Shown in pieces: positions 1-11,035 of a DNA stretch of 64,000 bases. Under the pieces are notes generated by a model. That model was not told where the DNA came from. It ran no database searches and saw nothing but the letters and a program-made list of their open reading frames with translations. The stretch is from Helianthus annuus (taxonomy: Eukaryota > Streptophyta > Magnoliopsida > Asterales > Asteraceae): positions 61,739,751-61,803,750 of the forward strand of contig NC_035448.2 of assembly GCF_002127325.2 (NCBI RefSeq), read 5' to 3'. The position numbers and the translations under genes were made by a program. Every line of letters begins with the position of its first letter. Position 1 is the first letter of the stretch.

Positions 1-362
1 ATAACACCACAAACGAAAAAGATCTTGAACGAATCCATTTATGATAACTAAGAACACAAATAGCTAGCTAGAAAATTTAATTTGTGTTCTTTATATTTTT
101 TTAATGATGTTAATTTAATGTTTAAATGGTACCAATTTATAATACTATGGCATACCTTGGCTTCCACCATTCATGGCGAATTGATACTTTGACTTCTTTG
201 TGGCTGTGGAATTATTTAACCAAAGACTTTTATTTAGCTTTGATTTTTCCGTCGATTAAAAGATGAAAATATCAAAATTAAAAAATAAGCATTGCTGATT
301 TGATATTTTAAAATATGTCCAATGCAATGTTAAAATGCTTTAGAAAAATGTAGATGTGACAA
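1..362. other. AT-rich DNA, no gene seen
   Basis: I see no coding region, RNA gene or terminal repeat here. The stretch is AT-rich and resembles ordinary plant intergenic sequence. Confidence 0.5.
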
Positions 363-404
363 ATGTGTAGAGTCGGTGATTCTGGATTGATAGGGTTTGA
401 ATTA

Positions 405-596
405 ATGAATCCCAAATATATCATTATAGTGTTCGTCCCATTCGCTTTCGATACTTTTAGCGTTCTTGTCTCTGATGCGGTGCGGTTTCTCAAGCGGGTT
501 CAGCAGGTGGTAAGCAGTAACATCGCGCATCTTAAGGGGAAGAATTTTGTGTTTAGAAGGGTAGAGTTTGCTATTCAGAAGAGGGTAACAGCGTAA
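405..596 (+). pseudogene. Possible fragment of a plant LINE-type reverse-transcriptase ORF (C-terminal part)
   Basis: An open stretch of about 60 codons ends at a TAA at 594-596. It reads FVPFAFDTFSVL, then a segment rich in V, L and R, then FAIQKRVTA. This resembles the conserved tail of plant LINE-like polyproteins, which have a PF(S/A)F-x-(S/T)F block followed by a FAI-x-KG-type block. The resemblance is from memory of the family and was not searched. No reverse-transcriptase core, poly-A tail or TSD is visible around it, so it would be a dead fragment. It could also be a chance open frame. Confidence 0.3.
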
Positions 597-815
597 CTTA
601 TTGCTTATCTACGTGTCATTAGTCTGTAATCATCTCTGTTTTAAATAATTATTTGTAATCTACGCAGTGCCACTTCCGTGTAAAAAATATAACTAATGAA
701 AACCATATAACCTATACATCCACATGGCATTATCTAAGTTTTTTTCTAGACATAACAAAAAAAAAAAAAAAAAGCCTAAATTTAAACACCATAAAGATTG
801 AACCCATTACATCCT

Positions 816-1202
816 AGGGGAAGGTTCAAATAAAAACCACTAGTTATTGTGAAAACTTAAAAACTAACTAAAAAAACCAAAAAAACATACAAATTTTTTT
901 TTTTTTGCATAATAATTTTCGCAGGTTTTTTTATATAAAAAAAATTTCAAAAAAAAAAAAATTGTGTAGTACACATGTGTAATACTACACATGTGTATGT
1001 GTACTACACATGTGTATTATTACACATGTGTACTACAAATTTTTTTTTTTTTGAAAAAAAAAGTTTTTTTCATATATAAAAACCAGCGATTTTTATAAAA
1101 AAAAAATTGAAAAAAAAAATTTGTGTGTTTTATAGGCTTTTTTTTTTAATTAGTTTTCGAGTTTTCACAATAAAAATAGTTTTCATTTGAACCATCCCCT
1201 TG
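816..1202. mobile_element. TIR element (MITE-like) with ACATGTGT palindromes
   Basis: The left end (ggggaaggttcaaat, then tgtgaaaac) is mirrored at the right end (gttttcacaa, then atttgaaccatcccc). The 7-bp word catccta lies just outside both ends (810-816 and 1203-1209) and is a likely TSD. The centre (about 960-1035) repeats acacatgtgta in both orientations, so it can fold on itself. The right half carries the motif agcgatttttata, shared with the elements at 4198, 7288 and 46080. No coding capacity is seen. Superfamily is uncertain. Confidence 0.7.
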
Positions 1203-1300
1203 CATCCTACTACCTCAAATATTATATAATTCATCAACACCACTAGGTTATTTCTGAATGGATATCTAGACGTATCAAATGGTTGACCGATTGTTAACTA

Positions 1301-1467
1301 CAGTGGCGGACATATAGCTTAGTAAGGGGGAGCGCCCGCTACCGCTTGGCGCTCCGGCAGTAGTGTAAAGTTAGCGTAAATTTTAGAAAAATTTAACGTT
1401 TTTTCGATTTCGTTACCGCTTTTTTATATAACGTTACCGCTTGGCGGATTTTCTAGATCCGCCACTG
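1301..1467. mobile_element. hAT-type MITE, 167 bp, perfect 8-bp TSD
   Basis: The element begins cagtggcgga and ends tccgccactg, an exact 10-bp terminal inverted repeat. The 8 bp on each side are identical (gttaacta at 1293-1300 and 1468-1475). An 8-bp TSD with CAG...CTG ends is the hAT pattern. The interior (agcgcccgctaccgctt and a second ttaccgcttggcgg) matches the two halves of the interrupted element at 56544-60240, so this copy shows what that one looked like before it was split. Confidence 0.88.
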
Positions 1468-1703
1468 GTTAACTATAACTAAGATGTAAATGGGTTAAAA
1501 TTATAAATTATGTAATTCTTTTATTTTTAAATATAGTTTTGAACAAGTCGAAATTCACCTCATATATTTACGATTTAAGCCAAACTTGTTTATGGGCCTG
1601 GACATATTTAAACCCACTATAGAAGCTTTCGCTGGGATTGACACTACTAAATATTTTGATGAATTTTAAAATTATAAACGCTTAAAGAGTAATATAATAA
1701 ATT

Positions 1704-2338
1704 CAGTGGTGTCTCTGAGAATTCAAGTACCCTATTCGAGCCCGAAAAGTGAGCCCATATGCTTTAACGGTAAACAATATAATTATGAAAATGACAAAAA
1801 TTATAGTATTTGATAAACAATGCAATTACGATAATAACAAAATGGTAGTATTCTAATAAGTTACATACCGTAATAAATAATAAATTAATAGCTAACCAAT
1901 GATTCGTGCAGCTCTACTTGCGTTCTTCATAGCAACTTATTGGATTAACTCTTCACAATTTATATTATCTAAGACTTCGTTTCGATAACCATCATCGCCA
2001 ACCCACTAAGTCTATCTTGAGACATTGTAGTTCGTAAGTAAGATTTTAACAACTTCAACTGTGAAAAACTTCTTTCTACCCACTAAGTCTATCTAAAACT
2101 TCTTTTTTTTAATCATATTAGTATTGGATTGGGCCCAATAAACCTATTGTTAAGTTGGATAAACTATAAAGAATAAAAATGCATTTGATAACGAGCCTTT
2201 ATATTGGATTTGTTATGTGTGTACAATTTTTTTTAAAGATAACATATATATATATCGAATTTTTTAAAAAATTCCGTGCCCTCGAAAAAACGAACCTTGT
2301 GCGGAAGTCCTCCCCGCATACCTAAAGAACCGCCCATG
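1704..2338 (-). mobile_element. Internally deleted hAT element with 8-bp TSD
   Basis: The 8-bp word aataaatt flanks the element on both sides (1696-1703 and 2339-2346). The ends are cagtggtgtctctgag and, read from the other side, catgggcggttcttta, which is an imperfect inverted repeat. The interior carries a minus-strand transposase relic (1890-2082). At 635 bp it is far shorter than an autonomous hAT element, so most of the transposase is gone. Confidence 0.75.
1890..2082 (-). pseudogene. hAT transposase C-terminal (dimerisation) fragment, ZMYM1-like type
   Basis: Read on the minus strand from about 2082, the DNA encodes ERSFSQLKLLKSYL and then RLSGLAMMVIE. This is the hallmark of the hAT C-terminal dimerisation region found in plant transposase-derived proteins of the zinc-finger MYM-type 1-like group. 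The frame then hits a stop (K-S-stop). It resumes one base over as LDNINCEELIQ, again followed by a stop. The catalytic core and DNA-binding finger are absent. The fragment lies inside an element with hAT-type ends and an 8-bp TSD, which supports the assignment independently. It is a relic and cannot be functional. Confidence 0.7.
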
Positions 2339-2346
2339 AATAAATT

Positions 2347-2572
2347 ATAGAGTAAATTGTCATTTTGGTCCCTGAGCTTTGGTCACTTTTGCCACTTTAG
2401 TCCAAATTTGAAACCTTTTGCATCTGGGTCCCTGTGGTTTTATTTTTTGCCATTTTGGTCCAAAAATAAATTAACTCATATTTCTCAAATTAAATCCTGG
2501 TTTTTTGTCCTTTTCCTCAGGGGCAAGATGGTCATTATGAGTTTTATTATAACACATTATTAATTAAAATTA
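2347..2572. repeat. Dispersed repeat, inverted relative to the copies at 5163 and 5818
   Basis: The stretch carries repeated phrases of the type cattttggtccctg and ccactttagtccaaa. Its reverse complement occurs, diverged, at about 5163-5395 and again at 5818-6050 (landmarks: tcataatgaccattctgccc and accaaaatgacaaaaaatg). No clear coding content. It is probably part of a TIR or LTR element. Confidence 0.65.
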
Positions 2573-2612
2573 TAAAATTAATTAACACCCCCACCAACCA
2601 CCAAGTCACTAC

Positions 2613-3394
2613 GGTAGTGTTTGGTATGCAGGAATGAGATGTGGAATGGAATGGATGATTACGAGGAAATGAAGAAAAAGGTGTTTGGTTGGTCAATGGA
2701 ATGGAATCACCCATTCCAAAATGCATTCCATTCCTTCAAAATCATTCCTTCCACCCCCCATGTTTTTTTTCCATTCCATCCCTTCTTGCACCATTCATCA
2801 ACAACACTACAACCCACCACCTTTGCCACAACCCACCACCACCACCACCCACCACTGACGCTATCGCCGCCACCCGCCACCACCTCACCCCGACAGCCAC
2901 CGTCGCCGCCGCCACCCACTCGCCACCGTTATCACCCACAGCTGCGAGCAACCGCTAACGACACTCGCCGCTGCCGCCGCCCACCACAATCGTCAACACC
3001 ACCACCACCGCCACCACCAACCGCCGCCACCAACCGCCACCTCTACTGCCACCCACCACCAACGACCACCTTGCCGCCACCACCACTCGTCGTCGCCGCC
3101 GCACTGCCACTCGCCGCCACCACCACCCCCCATCGCCGCCGCTGACACCCACCACCGCCACCTATAACCACCCACAATCATTACCATCGGCCACCACCAC
3201 CACTCACCGCTGATTTTATTACTCCGTTTTTCTTGCCTACCGAACAATACACAATAATAACTCATTCCATTCACACATGGTAACCAAACAAGACATGAAA
3301 TGGTAATGATCCATTGCATTCCCTCGTCCATTCCATTACCTCGTCCATTCCATTCCTTCGTCCATTCCATTACCCCATACCAAACAGACCCTAC
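2613..3394. mobile_element. TIR element with a CAC-repeat interior
   Basis: The left end (gtagtgtttggtatg, then gtggaatggaatgga) is mirrored by the right end (tccattccattacccc, then ataccaaacagaccctac). The interior from about 2800 to 3200 is low-complexity CAC/CCG repeat. It leaves long open frames rich in Pro/His/Thr on one strand and Gly/Trp/Val on the other, and none looks like a real protein. TSD not determined. Confidence 0.6.
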
Positions 3395-4179
3395 GCTCCT
3401 GGTTTTAATGCTGTTTAACACCCTTCTTTCATCTTAAACAATGGGATATGTGCTCTGTAAAAGAGCCACTCAAAATCACCCCTCAAACTCCCATAATGGA
3501 GGCCAATCTTCAGTCATGCATAACGTCGAACACCGGGTGTCCGTCACCGGAGTTGACAGAATCCGGCACTCAATTGCCGAACCTTCGACGCCTGACCACT
3601 AGAGACCGAAGCCGACGTATAGTTTGAAGACCTCTCAAGGTTGGCCTGAATGGTTGTGTGACGTTTCTGGTGAAGAGGTTGAATTAGGGTTTGCGTTTGG
3701 GGGACTCCACATGTGCACACCACCACTGTGAGAGGTCTTCAACCACCAGCCGACCGCCGCCACTCGACCACCCCCATCACCCGGCCAACGCCACTCTCAG
3801 ATCCGTGAGTTCTAAGCAATCTGAAACGAAAACCCTAATTTCATCCAATCTCAGGTACATTTTTTGATATCGATAGACCATAAGAAGTTAGGGTTTGGTG
3901 TGTAATTAAGTGTTCAACATTGAGAAGTGGTGTTTGGATGTTGGTGACGATGATTAAAGGTGTGTTGTCTTAAGATGGGTGAGGAGGGGTTTGATGGTGG
4001 ACGATGAATGAGGAGGGATTTGATGGTGGACGATAGCTGATGAGGGGTTTAATGGTTGTTGCACGTCTTGAGATAGGTGGTGGTGGTGGCGACGGTTGGG
4101 TGATGGTGGTGGTAGGTGGGGTGGGTGGTGGTAGGGTGGTTTTAGAGAGAAAGAGCTTAGATAGAGAGAGGATATGTGT
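3395..4179. other. Unassigned DNA; no gene recognised
   Basis: The stretch is moderately GC-richer than its surroundings near 3540-3800 (ccgccactcgaccacc and similar). At 3826-3855 it has an aaaccctaatttcatcc tract of the kind common in plant 5' leaders. It may be a decayed gene edge or repeat. Short open frames here show no recognisable motif. Confidence 0.35.
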
Positions 4180-4197
4180 AATATATATATATATATA

Positions 4198-4699
4198 GGA
4201 CAAAGATCTTTTAGGAACCACCCTTTATTGCGAGAACCGCGAGAACCAATGTGAACACAACCAAAAATACCTAAAAATAGCTAAAAAACACAAAAAAAAA
4301 TTTTAATATTTTTTATAAAAAAATCGCTACTTTTAGTAGCCAAAAATTTTTTTTTTTTAATTTTTTTTGCTAGTAAAAGTAGCGATTTTAACTTAAAAAT
4401 ATTTAAAAAAAAAATTTGTGTGTGTTTTTTTTTTTTAATTTTTTTAGGTTTTTTAAGGGTTTAGTTTTTAGCATTTTAGCTTGGGGGGAGGGGGGAGGGT
4501 CAGGTTTTTTTTTTAGGTTTTAGTTTTTAGCATTTACCTTGGAGGGGGGGTTAGGTTTTTTTTTTTTTTTTTTTTTTTTGGAGGGGGGGTTAGGTTTTTT
4601 TTTTGGGGGGGGGGGGGTGGGGGTTAGGTTTTTTTAGCTATTTTAGGTTGTGTTCACATTGGTTCTCGCAATAAAGGTGGTTCTCGTATGAATCTTACC
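4198..4699. mobile_element. TIR element of the 'gagaaccacctttattgcgagaac' group, in a (TA)n tract
   Basis: The left end carries aaccaccctttattgcgaga and then accaatgtgaacacaac. The right end mirrors it (gttgtgttcacattggttct, then gcaataaaggtggttctc). The left end abuts (TA)n at 4180-4197; the right side abuts (CT)n and then (TA)n. The interior holds atcgctacttttagtag, its mirror aaaagtagcgattttaac, and long G-runs separated by ttaggttttt. No coding content. Confidence 0.72.

Positions 4700-5002
<303 letters not shown>

Positions 5003-5063
<61 letters not shown>
5003..5063. repeat. (TA)n microsatellite
   Basis: About 60 bases of TA repeat continue the tract interrupted by the small TIR element to its left. 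Confidence 0.95.
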
Positions 5064-5065
<2 letters not shown>

Positions 5066-5102
5066 TAAGGTTCATGCGAGAACCACCTTTATTGCGAGAA
5101 CA
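5064..5102. mobile_element. Truncated end of the 4198-type TIR element
   Basis: Immediately after the TA tract comes ggttcatgcgagaaccacc and then tttattgcgagaaca, which match the terminus of the elements at 4198 and 7288. The remainder of the element is missing. Confidence 0.65.
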
Positions 5103-5126
5103 TAATTTTTTATATATTATTTTTTA

Positions 5127-6436
5127 TTATTATGATTATTTATTATAAGTAAATTTTATAATTTTAATTAATAATGTGTTATAATAAAACTCATAATGAC
5201 CATTCTGCCCCTGAGGAAAAGGACAAAAAATCCGGATTTAATTTAAGAAATATGAGCTCATTTCATTTTTGGACCAAAATGACAAAAAATGTGAAACCAT
5301 CGGGACCCAAATACAAAAGTTTTCAAATTTGGATTAAACTAAAAAAAGTGACCAAAACTCAGAGATTAAAATGGCACTTCACTCTAAATTATATCGAGGG
5401 TTTCTTGTGTAGTAGCACCAACGTGTAATTCTCGAGGATTTGAGTTTTATGGTGAATAATTGTGTTGATTTAAAAGTAAGATTAGTAAGCATGTGTAATT
5501 TTGCAGTTCTAACCAATTAGTTATTGTATGACTTTTCTAATTTTATTGTTTGAACTATTAGTTATAATTAATGTTCTAGACAAATAATGTTTAATAACTT
5601 TAAGAATAAAAATGGTATATTAAACTTGTATAATCTTTCAAAGAAAGATTACTTATCATCAAAGACAGAAAAATATTTAACATGACAGGAGTTCCATCTT
5701 ATGGAATTGTCCGCGATTTATTCCATGTCGTCTTCTAATCATTTATACCAAACACTAGCTTATAATTCATTCATAACTATTTTATTATGATTATTTATTA
5801 TAAGTAAATTTTATAATTTTAATTAATAATGTGTTATAATAAAACTCATAATGACCATTCTGCCCCTGAGGAAAAGGACAAAAAATCCGGATTTAATTTA
5901 AGAAATATGAGCTCATTTCATTTTTGGACCAAAATGACAAAAAATGTGAAACCATCGGGACCCAAATACAAAAGTTTTCAAATTTGGATTAAACTAAAAA
6001 AAGTGACCAAAACTCAGAGATTAAAATGGCACTTCACTCTAAATTATATCGAGGGTTTCTTGTGTAGTAGCACCAACGTGTAATTCTCGAGGATTTGAGT
6101 TTTATGGTGAATAATTGTGTTGATTTAAAAGTAAGATTAGTAAGCATGTGTAATTTTGCAGTTCTAACCAATTAGTTATTGTATGACTTTTCTAATTTTA
6201 TTGTTTGAACTATTAGTTATAATTAATGTTCTAGACAAATAATGTTTAATAACTTTAAGAATAAAAATGGTATATTAAACTTGTATAATCTTTCAAAGAA
6301 AGATTACTTATCATCAAAGACAGAAAAATATTTAACATGACAGGAGTTCCATCTTATGGAATTGTCCGCGATTTATTCCATGTCGTCTTCTAATCATTTA
6401 TACCAAACACTAGCTTATAATTCATTGATAACTATT
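5127..6436. repeat. Near-perfect tandem duplication, 655-bp unit, two copies
   Basis: Copy 1 is 5127-5781 and copy 2 is 5782-6436, a constant offset of 655 bp. The copies are almost identical over the whole unit; one of the few differences is ttcattcata (5766) against ttcattgata (6421). Because the unit contains part of the dispersed repeat seen inverted at 2347, identical 84-codon open frames appear at 5174 and 5829. I do not regard these as genes. Confidence 0.93.
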
Positions 6437-6693
6437 TTAAAAATAATAGTCAATTACATACTACGATTTTATTCATTGTTTCATATAATTATTATTATTA
6501 TAATAAATTGCTGCTAACAACGGAGAAAACTAAAATATTTTTCCCAAATTGTTGGCATAGGTGTTGGCTTAGGCTTACAATAACGAACTATAACCAAACA
6601 CAAACGATTTGGAGACTAACACGTCTCATACTCTTTATTATTAAACTCAACTCGACAAATAAAACTGAATACGTAACCCTATATCTATATCTA

Positions 6694-7627
6694 TCTATAC
6701 TATATAATAAAAGAAACCATATTCGGGACACTTGTCATCATATTAGGCCTTCTCTTATAGATAATTATTATTTTAATTTAATCTCTTTTAGTTAATAATT
6801 AATTATAGATAATCTATCTATAAATATTATTTAGTTTAATATCTTATGGATAATTACTATTAATTTAATCTCTTCTAATATCATATATCATACAGACATG
6901 TGGAATTCTAAACACATAAGAGCACTACCATTACCATGTCTATTCTAACTACATGCGACTAATGCTTAAATTTGAGATTACAAATTATTAGTGATTTTAA
7001 TATTATAATAATATATAGTTTTTTAATACTTTTATTATTTTAAAATATTATAATTATAATAAAAGTTATTTTCTTTTTTATAACATATAAACGAGTCTTG
7101 TGGTTCTTTTATTAGAACTGTCAAGTCAGAACCAACCTGACCTGGAACCGTTATTTAATATAAATCTAGAACTAGAAATTGACTTATATATACAAAAAGG
7201 TTCTGTTACATGGTTTTTAAGGGTCGGGTCTAAGGTTCTCGAGGGTCGGAACCGCGAATTGCTCACCCCTACTATGTGATTATATTCATCACCCTTTATT
7301 GCGTGAACCACGAGAACAAGTGTGAACCCAACTAAAAATACCTAAAAAAATCTAAAAAACACATAAAAAATTAATATTTTTTTATAAAAATCGCTGCTAT
7401 TCGTTAATATATTTTTTTTAAATCCAAAAACTTTTTTTTGATACTAAAAGTAGCGATTTTAATAAAAAAAATATTAAAAAAATTGTGTGTTTTTTAGATT
7501 TTTTAAGATTTTTTTAGGTTTTTTTTGGGGTTTATCAATTTATGGTTTAGTTTTTAGCATTTAGCGGGGGGAGGGGGGGGGTTTAGGTTTTTAGGGGGTT
7601 TAGTTTTTAGCATTTAGCTTGGGGGTT

Positions 7628-7667
<40 letters not shown>

Positions 7668-7805
7668 GGGGGGGGGGAGGGGGGTTAGTTTTTTTTAGGT
7701 TTTTGGTACTATAGTGGGTTTATTTTGTTGTGTTCACATTGGTTCTCGCGGTTCATGCGAGAACCCGGTTCTCGCAATAAAGGTGGTTCTCGCATGAACC
7801 CTACC

Positions 7806-7838
<33 letters not shown>

Positions 7839-8262
7839 ACCGGTGTAATGTGTCCTACTAAATATTATTTAGTAATAAACTAATTAAGTTATATCTTCAT
7901 CAAACAAATATATATATATATATATATATATTTCAAACTTTGTGGTTTTACATTATTTTCAAAAGTTATTTTAATAACTTATTATAAAAAAAACACAAAT
8001 TAACCTTATTAGTTATTACTAAGGATGTTCACAATTCGATTTAAAACCGTAAAACTGATCAAATTGATCATCGGTTTCATTTCACGGTCGGGTTTGTTAT
8101 TAACTTTCAATTTATGTATTACTTTTACTAATATATTACTTTCGGATTCAAATTTAAAACTTTAATTAGAAAAAACAATAATATCTTATCACAAAAACCG
8201 TTTGTAGTTATCAAGTATATTTATTTTATTCAACCCGTGTAATACACGGGATTCTAACCTAG
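6694..8262 (+). mobile_element. Non-autonomous Helitron
   Basis: The left end tctatactatataataaaag has the 5' TC and AT-rich start usual for plant Helitrons. The right end has a perfect hairpin (cccgtgtaatacacggg, 8234-8250), then 12 bases ending CTAG, followed by T. It lies inside the left LTR of the 6562-10400 element. The right LTR (around 10285) is uninterrupted at the same point, which confirms the boundaries to within a few bases. About 11 extra bases of tatctatat lie at the left border. No Rep/helicase coding is seen. A TIR element (7288-7805) sits inside. Confidence 0.85.
7288..7805. mobile_element. TIR element of the 4198 type, nested in the Helitron
   Basis: The left part has accctttattgcgtgaacc, then gtgtgaacccaac. 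The right part has gttgtgttcacattggttct and ggttctcgcatgaaccctac. The right end abuts (TA)n(CA)n. The core repeats the aaaatcgctgctatt and aaaagtagcgattttaat pair, a long poly-T run (about 7628-7666) and G-runs. Same family as 4198-4699; the left tip is shortened. Confidence 0.7.
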
Positions 8263-8670
8263 TTTATAACATGAACTAATCCTAAATCTACTCAGACTTT
8301 ATTTAATATAAACCTATCTAAATAAACAAATAATTCAAACTAATTAAATAAATAAACTAAACTATTTTTATCTCCGACTAACTTGAATTATCTTTAAACC
8401 ATATTAACTATCCGGGTAATCCTTCAAATCAGACATTTACCTCCTTAATTCTGATTTGGACCCGCTTCACATCCAGTCTTGTCCGAAAATCTGATCACAA
8501 CAACCATATGTTGTGGGTAAATTTGATTCGAATGATCAAACTATACAGGATAATCCTCTGTTCTTCAACTATGAACTCTTCCTTGATGCTTGGTATAAAC
8601 AATTTGTGGTAACAACGGGTTCTATAACGGTAGAAACTTCCCACAAAATACCAACTGATGTGTGACTGAT

Positions 8671-8880
8671 CTTGACCGATTCGATTACACCTTATTCAAA
8701 TTACAAGATTTCATATTTTTCTTGATTACTCGCATGGACATTGTCGGATTTGATCACACGCTGATCGACTTACAAAATTTTGCACCTCTTCTAATATTTT
8801 TTCCCTGATCTTGTCGGATTCAATCACACCTTGATTGAATTACAAGATTGCAATGCCTCTTCTGATCCGTTAAACGGAGT
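8671..8880. repeat. Three diverged tandem repeats, about 70-75 bp each
   Basis: The phrases accgattcgattacacc, cggatttgatcacacgc and cggattcaatcacacc recur, each followed by a ttacaa(g/a)att phrase. They lie in the interior of the short LTR element. Confidence 0.6.
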
Positions 8881-9093
8881 GATTATCATCTTCGATTTCG
8901 ACGAGATTAGCTACTTCCACAAAACTCAAAAGGGTCTCATATGCTTGGTAATTTTCTAATCTTGATCAGACTTAGCTCGGACCCGTTCCTGTTCGCTGGG
9001 TAATGTATTCGTTTAGTAATCATCTCCTTGTCATTACATGGATTTTTTGACTTGGCTGTTAAGGGATTCGATATTTCCCCTTAATTGAATTAA

Positions 9094-9250
9094 CCAATGT
9101 TTTAAAAACCGATTCAAACCAGCCGGTTGTATTGGTTGAACCGTCCGGTAAAACCGGTTAAACCGCCCGGTTGAACCACCCGATATACCCGGTTAAACCG
9201 TTTCTGAAACAAATCCGGTACGGTATAAAAACCAGATTTTAAAACATTGG
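9094..9250. mobile_element. MITE, 157 bp, TSD aattaa
   Basis: The ends are ccaatgttttaaaaacc and attttaaaacattgg, an inverted repeat of about 14 bases. The word aattaa flanks both ends (9088-9093 and 9251-9256). The interior is made of ccggttgaacc-type phrases. No coding content. Confidence 0.82.
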
Positions 9251-9305
9251 AATTAACTTGCCTTTTGACTGATTCGATAGCATCCATCATCGAATTTATA
9301 CAGCT

Positions 9306-9657
9306 CAGGGCCGGCTCTAGCCCCATTTAAGTGAAGCTGTGGCTTAGGGCCAACAGTTTTCTCAAGGCCCCTCACTTCGTCTTGTTTTGCATATTATATA
9401 TATTAGGAATTCTCTTGATACATTTTTATTTGGGTTTACACATAATGTGGTAGCTATATATTTTCATGGTTTTCGTATATTAATTGTACATATACGATCC
9501 ATTATGTTAAAATTTAGTTGCATTTCAACCTTGAGAAACCAAAACTGCAAACACTTATGTTTATATAAATTAATACTCGAAGTCAATTTTTTCTCTAATA
9601 AAAAGGTCTCAGGTTTTTAATTTACTTTGAGTCTCCGAAATGATTGAACCAGCCCTG
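9306..9657. mobile_element. hAT-type MITE, 352 bp, 8-bp TSD
   Basis: The ends are cagggccggctct and gaaccagccctg. The flanking octamers atacagct (9298-9305) and atatagct (9658-9665) match at 7 of 8 positions. CAGGG...CCCTG ends plus an 8-bp TSD fit hAT. The interior is AT-rich without a transposase. Confidence 0.8.
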
Positions 9658-10157
9658 ATATAGCTACACACTTATTTTAATCAACTCAAAAACCATTCTC
9701 ACCACTCGTTTGCTAATTGCTTGTTGTCATATTTACAGTTTTACACCACACAAGTCTCGATAACACCTAATCATAGTTATCTTCCACCGATCCATTGTGT
9801 TAAAGTTGACTTAGTTAAAACTTGGATATTCTTGCTGCCGTACCCACGTGACCATTGTAAGCATCTTCATGCAATACATCTCGAATTATACAATTTTTCA
9901 CCACCAATTGCAACAATAAATTCTTTTTCTTAATCCAAGTTAACCAATATGAAATCAAATAATTAAAAAATTATGATTTGTTCATATCAACGATTTCCAT
10001 TCCATTCATCATATGAATCTTTTCTAATTCATGTATTCCACCAGTATTCCATAGGAAGCAATTAAAATTCTTTTATGATTTTTAAATTATCGGCCAAAAC
10101 CAATTGCTTCATCAAATAACAATTGATGTCGGCTTCTCTTCTTCGGCTCTTGACTAA

Positions 10158-10169
10158 GCTTTGATACCA
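10158..10169 (-). other. Primer-binding-site-like sequence of the short LTR element
   Basis: On the minus strand this reads tggtatcaaagc, one mismatch from the tggtatcagagc complementary to initiator Met-tRNA. It lies two bases inside the right LTR, where a minus-strand element should have it. Confidence 0.6.
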
Positions 10170-10400
10170 ATTATTGGCTAGGCTTCCAATAACGAGTAGA
10201 TATAATCAAACACAAATGATTTGGAGACTAACACGTCTCATACTCTTTATTATTAAACTCAACTCGACAAATAAAACTGAATACATAAGCCTATAAACAT
10301 GAACTAATCCTAAACCTACTCAAACTCTATTTAATATAAACATATGTAATAAACAAATAATTCAAACTTAATTAAATAAATAAACTAAACTATTTTTACA

Positions 10401-10784
10401 AGTTATAATCTAATCTAAAACTACGAAAATAAATAGATTTTATTTAAACTTAATTCGACTTTATAGCAATAAATAAAAACATTCATCTCTGAGGGAACCC
10501 TTGAACAATCCCGATATTATATTCCGATATTGTTAGATCTACTATTGGTTCTAACTATTATGTTTGAAACCCTCAGTGCCCGTTGCTTTGCACCGGAGTT
10601 CTGCTTTGCACCGGAGTTCTAATGCTCTCGTTGATGTGTTAGTACAAAAACTGTTTTTAGGGCGAGTGTTCACGGGCTTCGGCCCTAGGTGAGGGTTTTC
10701 CCCAGTTCGGAAGGCGAGTGTATCCCGATATGGTGAATTTCATCAGTAGCCTATTTGGAGGATTCGTTGACCGTTCAAAAAAAT
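10401..10784. other. Unassigned DNA with a small tandem duplication
   Basis: No gene is seen. An 18-base phrase (ctttgcaccggagttct plus one base) is duplicated in tandem at about 10587-10621. Confidence 0.4.
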
Positions 10785-10901
10785 TAAAAAAGAAGCGACA
10801 GAATTTGTTTTTAGCAGCGTTTTATAAACGCTTCAAAATAGCGCCTCAAAAAAATTGGGGTGGTTTTTTTTGAAGCGTTTCAGAGTTACTTTTTGGTAGT
10901 G
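10785..10901 (-). mobile_element. Terminal fragment of a CACTA transposon
   Basis: On the minus strand from 10901 the sequence begins CACTACCAAAAAGTAACTC, a typical plant CACTA terminus. Behind it lie subterminal aaacgcttc/gaagcgttt units in both orientations. The other end was not found within the window, so this is either a fragment or one end of a rearranged element. Confidence 0.65.
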
Positions 10902-11035
10902 GTTGATAAAAAATAAAATAAAGAATAAATAATACTATTACAGCGGTGATGAAAACAATAAATAATAAACAATATAAATCGGTGACCCGGCCCACCTATC
11001 TGGAAGGAAACCCACAACTGGGAAAACTCAACCCG

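Larger units (their letters stand above)
6562..10400 (-). mobile_element. Short non-coding LTR element (TRIM/LARD-like), minus strand
   Basis: Two LTR copies bound a 1.8-kb interior with no polyprotein. The left LTR is 6562-6693 joined to 8263-8370, split by a Helitron. The right LTR is 10172-10400 (229 bp). Shared landmarks are gatttggagactaacacgtc and catactctttattattaaac. The left LTR starts tgttgg and the right LTR ends ttttaca, consistent with TG...CA. The sequence gctttgatacca next to the right LTR is a one-mismatch primer-binding site for initiator Met-tRNA on the minus strand. No clear TSD; the element is old. The interior holds two later insertions (9094-9250, 9306-9657). Confidence 0.65.

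Noticed and set aside
2621..3161. Open frames of up to 174 codons rich in Pro/His/Thr, or in Gly/Trp/Val on the other strand
   Set aside because: They are translations of CAC/CCG low-complexity DNA inside a TIR element. Long frames on both strands at once are typical of such repeats.
5174..6083. Two identical 84-codon open frames
   Set aside because: They are identical only because of the 655-bp duplication. They lie in a dispersed repeat and match no protein I know.
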